A stretch of DNA of 16,948 bases from Palsa-1188 sp050010575. GTDB lineage: Bacteria; Bacillota; DSM-12270; Thermacetogeniales; Thermacetogeniaceae. The stretch spans positions 1 to 16,948 of the forward strand of contig JBEKKU010000038.1 of assembly GCA_050010575.1 (NCBI GenBank), read 5' to 3'. The translations under genes and the position numbers were made by a program. Numbering within the stretch: position 1 is the first letter of the stretch; each line of letters opens with the position of its first letter. The notes below the pieces were generated by a model that saw nothing but the letters and a program-made list of their open reading frames with translations, made no database searches and was not told where the DNA came from. This document shows positions 1-7,676 of this stretch, piece after piece.

Positions 1-148
1 CCTCGTATAGCACCCCCTCCTCGGGGTAGATGATCCCCTTTTCGATCTGTCTGCCGCAGAGCAGGCAGAGATAGCGATCCCCCTGTTCGACATATCCGTT
101 TTTAAGCTCCACCAGGGAGGCGCTCCAGAACAGTTCTGAGAGATCCAT
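1..148 (-). CDS. Partial DUF2087-type transcriptional regulator (N-terminus only)
   Basis: The first 49 codons of a gene run off the left edge. It starts at the ATG complementary to 146-148, preceded by a modest Shine-Dalgarno (AAAGGTAG about 11 nt upstream). The peptide begins MDLSELFWSASLVELKNGY and then has a single CLLC pair (CLLCGRQIEKGIIYPEEG). From memory, this N-terminus matches small Firmicute regulators annotated as DUF2087 proteins: a short Cys-pair domain, then a LuxR-like helix-turn-helix, then DUF2087. Only the first part is visible here, so the DNA-binding part cannot be confirmed. The gene would be read from the minus-strand promoter inside the palindrome at 181-209, so autoregulation is plausible but inferred. 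Confidence 0.6.
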   Translation of the reverse strand, partial: MDLSELFWSASLVELKNGYVEQGDRYLCLLCGRQIEKGIIYPEEGVLYE

Positions 149-167
149 CAGATAACACTACCTTTAC

Positions 168-217
168 TTGTTTATTGTTCTAGTAGACATTATAATATAA
201 TGTCTACTATATAACAA
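168..217. promoter_or_regulatory. Overlapping divergent sigma-A promoters on a perfect palindrome
   Basis: A perfect inverted repeat, TAGTAGACATTAT - AAT - ATAATGTCTACTA, occupies 181-209. On plus, TTGTTT (168-173), a 17-bp spacer and TATAAT (191-196) form a sigma-A promoter. On minus, TTGTTA (complement of 212-217), a 17-bp spacer and TATAAT (complement of 189-194) form a second one. The two -10 boxes overlap inside the palindrome, so a dimeric protein bound there would block both. The minus promoter fits the partial regulator gene at 1-148. The plus promoter points towards the cold-shock gene, which also has its own promoter. The identity of the binding protein is not evident. Confidence 0.7.
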
Positions 218-300
218 GTTGGGGGCAAGTCAAGAGCTGTCTCCATTTGTGCCCTGCTTGCCCTTCATTAAGGAGTAGGATAAGTAATGGTATTTATTTC

Positions 301-329
301 TTGCTATTGTAGTTTTAATGTGCTATACT
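301..329 (+). promoter_or_regulatory. Sigma-A promoter of the cold-shock gene
   Basis: TTGCTA (301-306), an exact 17-bp spacer and TATACT (324-329) predict transcription from about 336. This leaves a 5' untranslated leader of about 120 nt before the ATG at 460. Long leaders are common on cold-shock genes, where they act as temperature-sensitive mRNA structures. I did not identify a specific fold here. Confidence 0.65.
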
Positions 330-459
330 CGCAAAGACATGTTAAAGAATAAGGAATAACTGAAAAGTTCTTGTGCCCTCCTGTTTTACAGTATGGACAA
401 AAGGTACTTGAAGGCAATTCCGCTCTTGCATGAACTAAGATGGAAGGAGGCGCATACAG

Positions 460-657
460 ATGGAAGGTAAAGTAAAGTGGTTTAACGCCGAGAAGGGCTT
501 TGGCTTCATCGAGAAGGAAGAGGGTGGCGATGTGTTCGTTCACTTCTCCGCAATTCAGGGTGAAGGCTACAAGTCTCTGGATGAGAATGAAAAGGTGAGA
601 TTTGATGTGGTCCAGGGCAATCGTGGACCCCAGGCAAGCAATGTCGAACGCCTGTAA
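460..657 (+). CDS. csp: Cold-shock protein, CspA family
   Basis: A 65-residue single cold-shock domain, the usual length of the family. These small beta-barrel proteins bind single-stranded RNA and DNA and act as RNA chaperones that keep mRNA unstructured, in the cold or in stationary phase. Both nucleic-acid-binding motifs are visible: RNP1 KGFGFI at residues 12-17 and RNP2 VFVHF at 25-29, after the family-typical start MEGKVKWFNAEKG. The ATG at 460 follows a strong Shine-Dalgarno (AAGGAGG, 444-450) with a 9-nt spacing. The gene is monocistronic, with its own promoter upstream and a hairpin terminator just downstream. Which paralogue it corresponds to cannot be told from sequence alone. Confidence 0.97.
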   Translation: MEGKVKWFNAEKGFGFIEKEEGGDVFVHFSAIQGEGYKSLDENEKVRFDVVQGNRGPQASNVERL

Positions 658-669
658 AGTTTGACTAGC

Positions 670-707
670 AAAAACTCCCTTCAACTCAACATTGGAGGGA
701 GTTTTTT
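670..707 (+). terminator. Rho-independent terminator after csp
   Basis: An 11-bp stem (ACTCCCTTCAA pairing with TTGGAGGGAGT, one G-T wobble) with a 7-nt loop is followed by a run of six T. It lies 13 nt after the csp stop. The A-run on the left side means it could also work on the minus strand. Confidence 0.92.
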
Positions 708-903
708 ATAGGCATTGATCTTGCCACGCCAACAGTATTGCAGTTCACAGAACGGCTATGCTGGCGACCATCAGGTTTTTCCGTTTGTATTCCGGCCACA
801 AAAGTTGCAGAACGACTTGTGCATATTAATGCGCTTGATCATAGATTAGCAAAACAAGCACTCTACGGGGTCGCAACGGATTAGCCGCATGGTGGTTTTA
901 AGA
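708..903. other. Intergenic stretch with no recognisable gene
   Basis: Between the csp terminator and the typA promoter there is about 200 bp of lower-GC sequence. One plus-strand frame stays open from 714 to 884 (56 codons). It has no good start or ribosome-binding site, and its translation is not recognisable to me. It may be a decayed gene remnant or chance. I see nothing else in it. Confidence 0.4.
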
Positions 904-933
904 TTGACAATGGGGCGGGGAAATTATTATAAT
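904..933 (+). promoter_or_regulatory. Sigma-A promoter of typA
   Basis: A consensus TTGACA (904-909), an 18-bp spacer and a consensus TATAAT (928-933) predict a start near 940. This leaves a leader of about 158 nt before the typA ATG, containing the hairpin at 961-1021. Confidence 0.8.
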
Positions 934-960
934 AACAGTGCTGCTTGCAGTCTGATCCTT

Positions 961-1021
961 GCCGGTGATACCAGTGAGCCGCCTCATGACCGGAATGTGA
1001 GACGGCTTTTCCGCGGTATCG
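961..1021 (+). promoter_or_regulatory. Folded RNA leader of typA, possible attenuator
   Basis: A two-part stem can form in the typA leader. The outer stem is GATACC (967-972) with GGTATC (1015-1020). The inner stem is AGCCG-C-CTCA (977-986) with TGAG-A-CGGCT (998-1007), with one C-A mismatch. The inner stem is followed directly by TTTT (1007-1010), so it could terminate weakly. I could not match the fold to a riboswitch class that I know. Confidence 0.45.
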
Positions 1022-1097
1022 GACTAAAATGTTAAGCTAATACTAAGATTGCCTACGGTTTGGACTACTTAAAACATCTTTTTATAGAGGAGCAACT

Positions 1098-2882
<1,785 letters not shown>

Positions 2883-2894
<12 letters not shown>

Positions 2895-2914
2895 GCTGCT
2901 TACAGCGGGCGGGG
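2883..2914 (+). terminator. Possible weak terminator between typA and hflX
   Basis: CCCCGTCC (2883-2890) pairs with GGGCGGGG (2907-2914) with one wobble, and an inner GCTG/CAGC helix stacks on it. The hairpin overlaps the typA stop codon. The following sequence (TATCTT) is a poor U-tract, so efficiency is doubtful. On the minus strand the same hairpin carries a C-A mismatch. Confidence 0.4.
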
Positions 2915-2978
2915 TATCTTCCGTGGCAGTCAACAGATCGACGCCGCCTGGAGAGGTCCAACTGTCATCCGGCATGGC

Positions 2979-4214
2979 TCAGCTTCTGTCGCTGGCCAGG
3001 CGGGATCGCAGCCGCTCCAGGTCCTGCAACCGGCCGCGCACGGTGAAACGCACCCCATCCCCCAGGTACTCCTCGGTCATCACCTTCAGGTAATCCCGCA
3101 GTCGGCCAACCTCGTTCAGTCGGTTATAGGGCACCAGGATCTCCAACTCCTGCTCCGGGAACAGCGCCTCATCGATCAGCTGGCGCAGCAGGTCCAGGTT
3201 GGCGCCGGACCGCGCCGATATCGCCACCCCGCCGAATGGTGGATCCCCCTCAAAGGCATCCAGCTTGTTGTAGACCTTTAACAGCGGATGGTCGTCCAGG
3301 GCCAGCTCCCCCAGAATATCCTCCACCGCCGCCACCTGTTGCTCCCAGTAAGGACTAGTCAGGTCGATCACATGCAGCAGCAGGTCGGCCTCCTGCAGTT
3401 CCTCCAGCGTGGCCGCAAAGGCTTCCTTCAGTTTTTTTGGCAGGTCCCGGATGAAGCCCACCGTATCGGTCAATAGCGCCGTTCTGCCCGATGGCAGGTG
3501 GATCCGGCGGCTGAGCGGGTCGAGGGTGGCAAACAGCCGGTCCTCGGCCAGGGCTGGCTGGCTGCTCTGGGAGAGGGCATTGAGTAAAGTGGACTTGCCG
3601 GCGTTGGTATAGCCAACCAGGGAGACCACCGGGATCCCGGCGCTCTGGCGCCGCTGCCGGAGCACCGTCCGGTTTTGGCGTACTTCCGCCATCTCCTCTT
3701 TCAGTTCATGGATCTGATCGCGCACTGCCCGGCGCAGCACCTCCAGCTTGGTCTCACCGGGGCCCCGGGTGCCGATGCCGCCCCCCAGGCGGGAGAGTAT
3801 GCCCCCCAACCCCAGCATGCGGGGGTAGAGATAGGAGAGGCTGGCCAGGTCGACCTGGATCTTCCCCTCCCGGGAGCGGGCGCGGCGATTGAAGATCTCC
3901 AGCACCACCTGCGTGCGATCCCAGATCTCCACCTCCTCGAACAGGTCCTCCAGTGCCTTTACCTGCCGGGGCGACAGTTCCCGGTTGAAGACCACCGCGG
4001 CGATCTGCTCTGACTCCGCCTGCTGCCTGATCTCCTCGATCTTCCCCTTGCCAAACAGGTAGTTGACGTCAGGCCGGCGGCGCTGCACCACTACACCCAC
4101 CGCCTCGATATCGATGTTGATCAGCAGTTCCTTCAGCTCCGCCACGTCATAGGCGATCGCCTCTTCATCCTCGTGCTGTGCCAGGTAACAGATCAGGCCT
4201 CGCTTCAAAATCAT
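2979..4214 (-). CDS. hflX: HflX ribosome-splitting GTPase
   Basis: About 411 residues, matching the HflX family, a GTPase that binds the 50S subunit and splits stalled or idle ribosomes during stress. From the ATG at 4214 the visible motifs are FGKGK (54-58) and NRELSPRQ (about 77-84) in the N-terminal HflX domain, the family signature GTRGPGETKLE (148-158), a glutamine/arginine-rich coiled linker, and then the G domain with GYTNAGKST (201-209), DTVGF (250-254) and NKLD (316-319). In-frame GTG codons at 4217 and 4220 are alternative starts. None of the three has a convincing Shine-Dalgarno, so the start is uncertain by two codons. The gene stands alone between the convergent typA and the upstream PAP2 gene, whose transcript could read into it. 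Confidence 0.96.
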   Translation of the reverse strand: MILKRGLICYLAQHEDEEAIAYDVAELKELLINIDIEAVGVVVQRRRPDVNYLFGKGKIEEIRQQAESEQIAAVVFNRELSPRQVKALEDLFEEVEIWDRTQVVLEIFNRRARSREGKIQVDLASLSYLYPRMLGLGGILSRLGGGIGTRGPGETKLEVLRRAVRDQIHELKEEMAEVRQNRTVLRQRRQSAGIPVVSLVGYTNAGKSTLLNALSQSSQPALAEDRLFATLDPLSRRIHLPSGRTALLTDTVGFIRDLPKKLKEAFAATLEELQEADLLLHVIDLTSPYWEQQVAAVEDILGELALDDHPLLKVYNKLDAFEGDPPFGGVAISARSGANLDLLRQLIDEALFPEQELEILVPYNRLNEVGRLRDYLKVMTEEYLGDGVRFTVRGRLQDLERLRSRLASDRS

Positions 4215-4347
4215 CACCACTCATCGTTAGAAATACCGAACCCTGTCCGGGCCACCGGCGCCTTGGCAAATCCCACAGCAGATCAGCTGTACCAGTTCAG
4301 CCTTGCTAAATATTTTGAATCAAGCAGAATCAAAGGCCGTCCAACGC

Positions 4348-4396
4348 AACACGAGTGAGCACAAGAACCGTCCCCGCGCTCACACGTTCACGTGTT
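4348..4396. repeat. REP-like palindromic element
   Basis: Nested inverted repeats lie just downstream of the PAP2 gene. AACACG (4348-4353) faces CGTGTT (4391-4396). GTGAGC (4355-4360) faces GCTCAC (4378-4383) around a core reading AGAACCGTCCCC. A tight ACACGT-TC-ACGTGT hairpin closes the right side (4382-4395). The AACCGTCCCC core resembles, from memory, dispersed palindromes in Peptococcaceae genomes that are mobilised by RAYT (IS200-like) transposases. Only one copy is visible here. Confidence 0.45.
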
Positions 4397-5041
4397 TCAA
4401 GGGAGCAGGAGACCGATCAGCAGCGTCAGCAAGCCGCCCACTGCCCAGCCGGCCACCACATCGCTGGGGTAATGCACCCCCAGGTAGACTCGGCTGGTTC
4501 CCACCAGCAGCACCAGCAACACAGCACCGGCCAGCACCAGCGCCCGGCCGGCGCGGGAGGCGGCGTGGCGATAGTAAACCAGGGCCAGGGTGAAGAAGAG
4601 GGCCGAGGTCACCAGGGCGTGCCCACTGGGAAAGCTGTAGCCGGTGACCGGGGTCAGGTGCGGCAGATCCGGCCGCGGTCGCTGAAAGATCAGCTTCAGT
4701 TGGATCTCCAGCCACCACGAGCCCAGGGACGCCACCGTAATGCCCAGGCCATCCCACCACTTCCGGCGGGCATATAGATAGATAACGGCGACAATGGTCA
4801 GGGCGGTCACCAGGGGCAGCGATCCCAGGTCTGTGATCGCCAGCATCCAGCCGGTCAGGCGAGGGCTTATGAACGCCCGAACCCAGGTGGTCACCGTATT
4901 GTCGAAGGCGGCCAGGCCACCTGCCTGCAATTGCCAGGCCAGGAAGGCGAAAGCCAGGATGCAGAACAGGGCGGCAACGAGCATGGGCAGCTTTAGCCCA
5001 GCGGAGCCAGGAGGATCATCTTTACACACAAGCCGGATCAA
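4397..5041 (-). CDS. PAP2-family membrane phosphatase
   Basis: A 214-residue integral membrane protein with the full PAP2 catalytic signature: KX6RP at 116-124 (KLIFQRPRP), PSGH at 138-141 and SRX5HX3D at 183-194 (SRVYLGVHYPSD). About six hydrophobic segments are visible (near 18-38, 65-90, 95-112, 142-157, 167-182 and 194-213). Family members remove phosphate from lipid phosphates such as phosphatidic acid, phosphatidylglycerol phosphate or undecaprenyl pyrophosphate, with the active site on the outer face of the membrane. The substrate cannot be assigned here. The start is a TTG at 5041 without a clear Shine-Dalgarno. It sits about 34 nt from the start predicted by an extended -10 promoter, which supports it, and an ATG at residue 20 is the alternative. 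Confidence 0.9.
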   Translation of the reverse strand: MIRLVCKDDPPGSAGLKLPMLVAALFCILAFAFLAWQLQAGGLAAFDNTVTTWVRAFISPRLTGWMLAITDLGSLPLVTALTIVAVIYLYARRKWWDGLGITVASLGSWWLEIQLKLIFQRPRPDLPHLTPVTGYSFPSGHALVTSALFFTLALVYYRHAASRAGRALVLAGAVLLVLLVGTSRVYLGVHYPSDVVAGWAVGGLLTLLIGLLLP

Positions 5042-5082
5042 CTTGATAAAGACTGCACCCTCTGTCTAATAGGATTCTTTTG

Positions 5083-5091
5083 ATTATACCA
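5083..5091 (-). promoter_or_regulatory. Extended -10 promoter of the PAP2 gene
   Basis: On the minus strand the sequence reads TGGTATAAT, an extended -10 box (TGnTATAAT). No good -35 box is present at 17-18 bp, which is typical of extended -10 promoters. The predicted transcript starts near 5075, giving a leader of about 34 nt. Confidence 0.5.
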
Positions 5092-5116
5092 TTTGCCCGA
5101 TGACTACCCGCTCTAA

Positions 5117-5240
5117 TTCCCCCGCTTCTTTCAAGCGGTGGGATAAGAGCGTCTACGTCCCTGGATCACGAGTTCTAAGCTTCAGTGGGGGAAAGCAAGC
5201 CCCCGCCTGAAGCTAAGAACTCGTTGACAGTATCGAGTTC
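5117..5240. mobile_element. Structured block resembling an IS200/IS605-type end remnant
   Basis: Two hairpins lie here. The first is TTCC-C-CCGCTT (5117-5127) with AAGCGG-T-GGGA (5133-5143). The second is a long stem of 23 bp: 5168-5191 pairs with 5200-5224, with one A-A mismatch, a bulged C and an 8-nt loop. A third copy of CGAGTTC at 5234-5240 can instead pair with GAACTCG at 5217-5223, giving a competing fold. The wording CCCCCGCTT...AAGCGGTGGGAT resembles, from memory, right ends of tnpB-type (IS605/IS1341) elements. No transposase reading frame is left. There is no T-run on either side, so it does not look like a terminator. Confidence 0.4.
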
Positions 5241-5290
5241 CGCCATACTGCCACCAAAGAATAGCGCGTTTAAAAGCGAAACTTGCTTCT

Positions 5291-7405
5291 TTACTCACCC
5301 AGGTCCAGATTGCTCAAGGGAGTGATCTTAAAGCGGACTATAAATGTAGTTCCTCTGGCACCGGTTCTGATCTGAATCTTGGCCTGGTGGTTCTCGGCTA
5401 TCCGGTAGCAGACCGCCAGCCCCAGGCCCGTTCCCTTCTCCTTGGTTGTAAAAAATGGTGTGCCCAGTTTGGCCAGCACCTCCGGCGGGATCCCCCGACC
5501 CCGGTCTTTGATGATCAGTTCTACCCCGCTCCTCTTGTGGCGGGTTTTGATCGTCAACTCCCCATATCTGGACATCGCCTCGACGCCGTTGCGCACAAGG
5601 TTGAGAACAAGTTGGCGGATCTGTTTCTCATCCAGGTACAATTCAGGCATGTCTGCCAAGTCGATACTTATTGCGATCCCGTTCTTGGCGGCATCCGCCT
5701 GGATCAGGGGCAGCAGGGCGGATATAATGCTGTTGATGCTCTGCCTTCTCAGATCCACCGGCGCATTTCTGGCCAGAGACAGAAACTCCGTGATGATCGC
5801 ATTAGCCCGGTCAATCTCTTCGATCATGGTATTGAATTTTATATGGTGAGAGATAAATTCCTCTTTATGCTGAAGCAATTGTAGATATCCCCTGACCACG
5901 GTCAACGGATTCCGGATCTCGTGGGCAATTCCTGCGGCCATCTTTCCTACCAGGTCGAGGCGATCAAGCCGGGCCATCTCCTGTTCAAACTGCTTCAGCT
6001 CGGTGATATCGACGGTCGCCCCCAGGAGGCAGCATTCACCATTGATGGCGATGGTTTCACCGGACCATAACCCGTACCGCTGCCTGCCCTGCCTGTTGCG
6101 AAACACGATATCAAGGTTGTGAACATAACCACGCTGATCCAGGAGTCCGATCATCTGTTGGAACTGAGATTCCGGCCAGTGCCCGATCTCGTTGAATGTT
6201 TTGCTGATCGCCTCATCAGGGGCATAGCCGAGCGTGCTCAGCCAGTACCGGTTGGCGTAGACAACCCTGTAATCGGGAAGAGAGATGATCGCCATCATGC
6301 ACGGGCCGGAATCAAACGCCTTGGAGAAGCGCTCCTCTGATGAACGCAGCGCCTCCTCCGCCTGCCTGCGTTCGGTGATATCACGGACGATGCCTTCAAC
6401 AGCGGTTAGCATACCTGTATCATCAAGGATCGGCGTTCCATGATGCTCAGTATAAATGAAAGTGCCATCCTTTTTTACCATCCGGAATATTTGAGGCTTC
6501 ATGAATTCGTCGGGAGTGAGCGTTAAAAACCTGGTAAGATCTTCAGGATATATTACTTTATTTACTAATTCCGGGTTAGCGTATATTTCTTCCGGGGTAT
6601 ACCCCAGGATGGCTGCCACAGAAGGGCTTACATAGTCCATATAGGTCGGGGCCAGATGCCGGCGATAGATTATATCCCGGGCATTTTCGGCCAGCAGCCG
6701 GAATTGTTCCTCGCTTTTACGCAGCGTCTCCTCGGCCTGTTTCCGCTCCGCGATGTCGATCATCACCCCCACCAGGCCGGCCAGGCGACCGGTCGAATCC
6801 GCATAGGTGGCCTTGTGCAGGATGACATCGTGATCGGCGCCATCGGCAACGAACCTCATCTTATACTCATAGACCTGCGCGCCGGGGCTGTCAAAAAGCT
6901 CCTTGTCCATCCGGTGATATTGAGCGGCCTGCTCTGCCGGATAAATATCATAGACGGTCTTCCCGATCATCTCGGCCTTGCGCATACCATGCACGGCCAG
7001 CCAGGCACTATTGCAGCCCTGATAAGATCCCTGCAGGTCCTTGTAGAAGATCGGGGCGGGAATGGTGTCGATTAAAACTTGTAAAAAATGCAACTGTTCC
7101 CCGATCTCCTGTTGCGCTCGCTCCTGTTCGGTGATGTCGCTGATAAACGCCACATTTGCAGGCCCATCCAGTAATGCAAGCCGGGCGACATCGAAATTCT
7201 CCTCGCTCTGATGCAGGGTTCTCTCTGCTTGCCGTTGCTCCGTGATCTCCAGGCCGGCTCCGATCACATATTCTAATGCCATGTCCTGATATTGTGCCAG
7301 CGATAGCTTCAAATTGATATTCTGATGCTTCAGTTCGGCGTTTTGACGCCTCAACTCTGCTACTTCTTCTTCCAGTAGAAGGCTAGTGCTGGGATCATCT
7401 CGCAT
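5291..7405 (-). CDS. Soluble multi-PAS sensor histidine kinase
   Basis: A 704-residue histidine kinase without membrane segments. The N-terminal coiled coil (about 11-40) is followed by two shortened PAS remnants ending in LEITEQ (52-57) and SDITEQ (89-94). Three full PAS domains lie near 101-220, 231-345 and 357-470. The HisKA domain has AAGIAHEIRNP with phospho-acceptor H495. The HATPase domain has N606 in LVRNGVEAM, DRGRG (634-638), FFTT (651-654) and GTGLGL (658-663). The H-box resembles the sporulation kinases KinA and KinE. No response regulator is adjacent. In spore-formers such orphan kinases often phosphorylate Spo0F or Spo0A, which is inference here. The ATG at 7405 has AAAGGAGG 11 nt upstream. 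A sigma-H-like promoter precedes it. Confidence 0.95.
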   Translation of the reverse strand: MRDDPSTSLLLEEEVAELRRQNAELKHQNINLKLSLAQYQDMALEYVIGAGLEITEQRQAERTLHQSEENFDVARLALLDGPANVAFISDITEQERAQQEIGEQLHFLQVLIDTIPAPIFYKDLQGSYQGCNSAWLAVHGMRKAEMIGKTVYDIYPAEQAAQYHRMDKELFDSPGAQVYEYKMRFVADGADHDVILHKATYADSTGRLAGLVGVMIDIAERKQAEETLRKSEEQFRLLAENARDIIYRRHLAPTYMDYVSPSVAAILGYTPEEIYANPELVNKVIYPEDLTRFLTLTPDEFMKPQIFRMVKKDGTFIYTEHHGTPILDDTGMLTAVEGIVRDITERRQAEEALRSSEERFSKAFDSGPCMMAIISLPDYRVVYANRYWLSTLGYAPDEAISKTFNEIGHWPESQFQQMIGLLDQRGYVHNLDIVFRNRQGRQRYGLWSGETIAINGECCLLGATVDITELKQFEQEMARLDRLDLVGKMAAGIAHEIRNPLTVVRGYLQLLQHKEEFISHHIKFNTMIEEIDRANAIITEFLSLARNAPVDLRRQSINSIISALLPLIQADAAKNGIAISIDLADMPELYLDEKQIRQLVLNLVRNGVEAMSRYGELTIKTRHKRSGVELIIKDRGRGIPPEVLAKLGTPFFTTKEKGTGLGLAVCYRIAENHQAKIQIRTGARGTTFIVRFKITPLSNLDLGE

Positions 7406-7447
7406 TATTTCCTCAGCCTCCTTTATATAACAACATTGAATATAATT

Positions 7448-7474
7448 ATTCTTTATAAATGTCTATAAACCTCT
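7448..7474 (-). promoter_or_regulatory. Candidate sigma-H promoter of the sensor kinase
   Basis: On the minus strand the -35 is AGAGGTTTA (complement of 7466-7474), against the sigma-H consensus RnAGGAWWW with one mismatch. The spacer is 11 bp. The -10 is AAAGAAT (complement of 7448-7454), a full match to RnnGAAT. The predicted leader is about 35 nt and includes the Shine-Dalgarno. B. subtilis kinA is sigma-H dependent, which makes this biologically sensible. Confidence 0.45.
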
Positions 7475-7590
7475 GAAATGCAAAAAATAAACAATTTTAT
7501 AACGTTCCTGCTTCGTCCTTCATGAGAAATAGACTCTTAATTGTCATAACAGCCAGGGCCACCCAGGATCAGGCAGAGGATACCGCCGGC

Positions 7591-7619
7591 GCATAAAAGT
7601 GGAAGCCAAGGGCAATCTA
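7591..7619 (+). promoter_or_regulatory. Candidate sigma-G (or sigma-F) promoter of the ger operon
   Basis: GCATA (7591-7595) matches the forespore -35 consensus GHATR. After exactly 17 bp, CAATCTA (7613-7619) matches the -10 consensus CATWMTA with one mismatch. The predicted transcript would start about 50 nt before the gerAA start codon. Ger receptor operons are classic sigma-G targets. No good sigma-A promoter is seen in this gap. Confidence 0.4.
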
Positions 7620-7676
7620 TACCTGTGGTTGCAATACCTGTCTGAACTTCCAGCTGCCTGAACAGGAGGCTTCCTC

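Noticed and set aside
714..884. 56-codon open frame between csp and typA
   Set aside because: It has no start codon with a ribosome-binding site, runs back through the csp terminator, and its translation is not recognisable. At most it is a decayed remnant.
5168..5224. Long hairpin as a transcription terminator of the kinase gene
   Set aside because: No T-run follows it on either strand, and the fold has a competing partner at 5234-5240. A mobile-element remnant explains it better.
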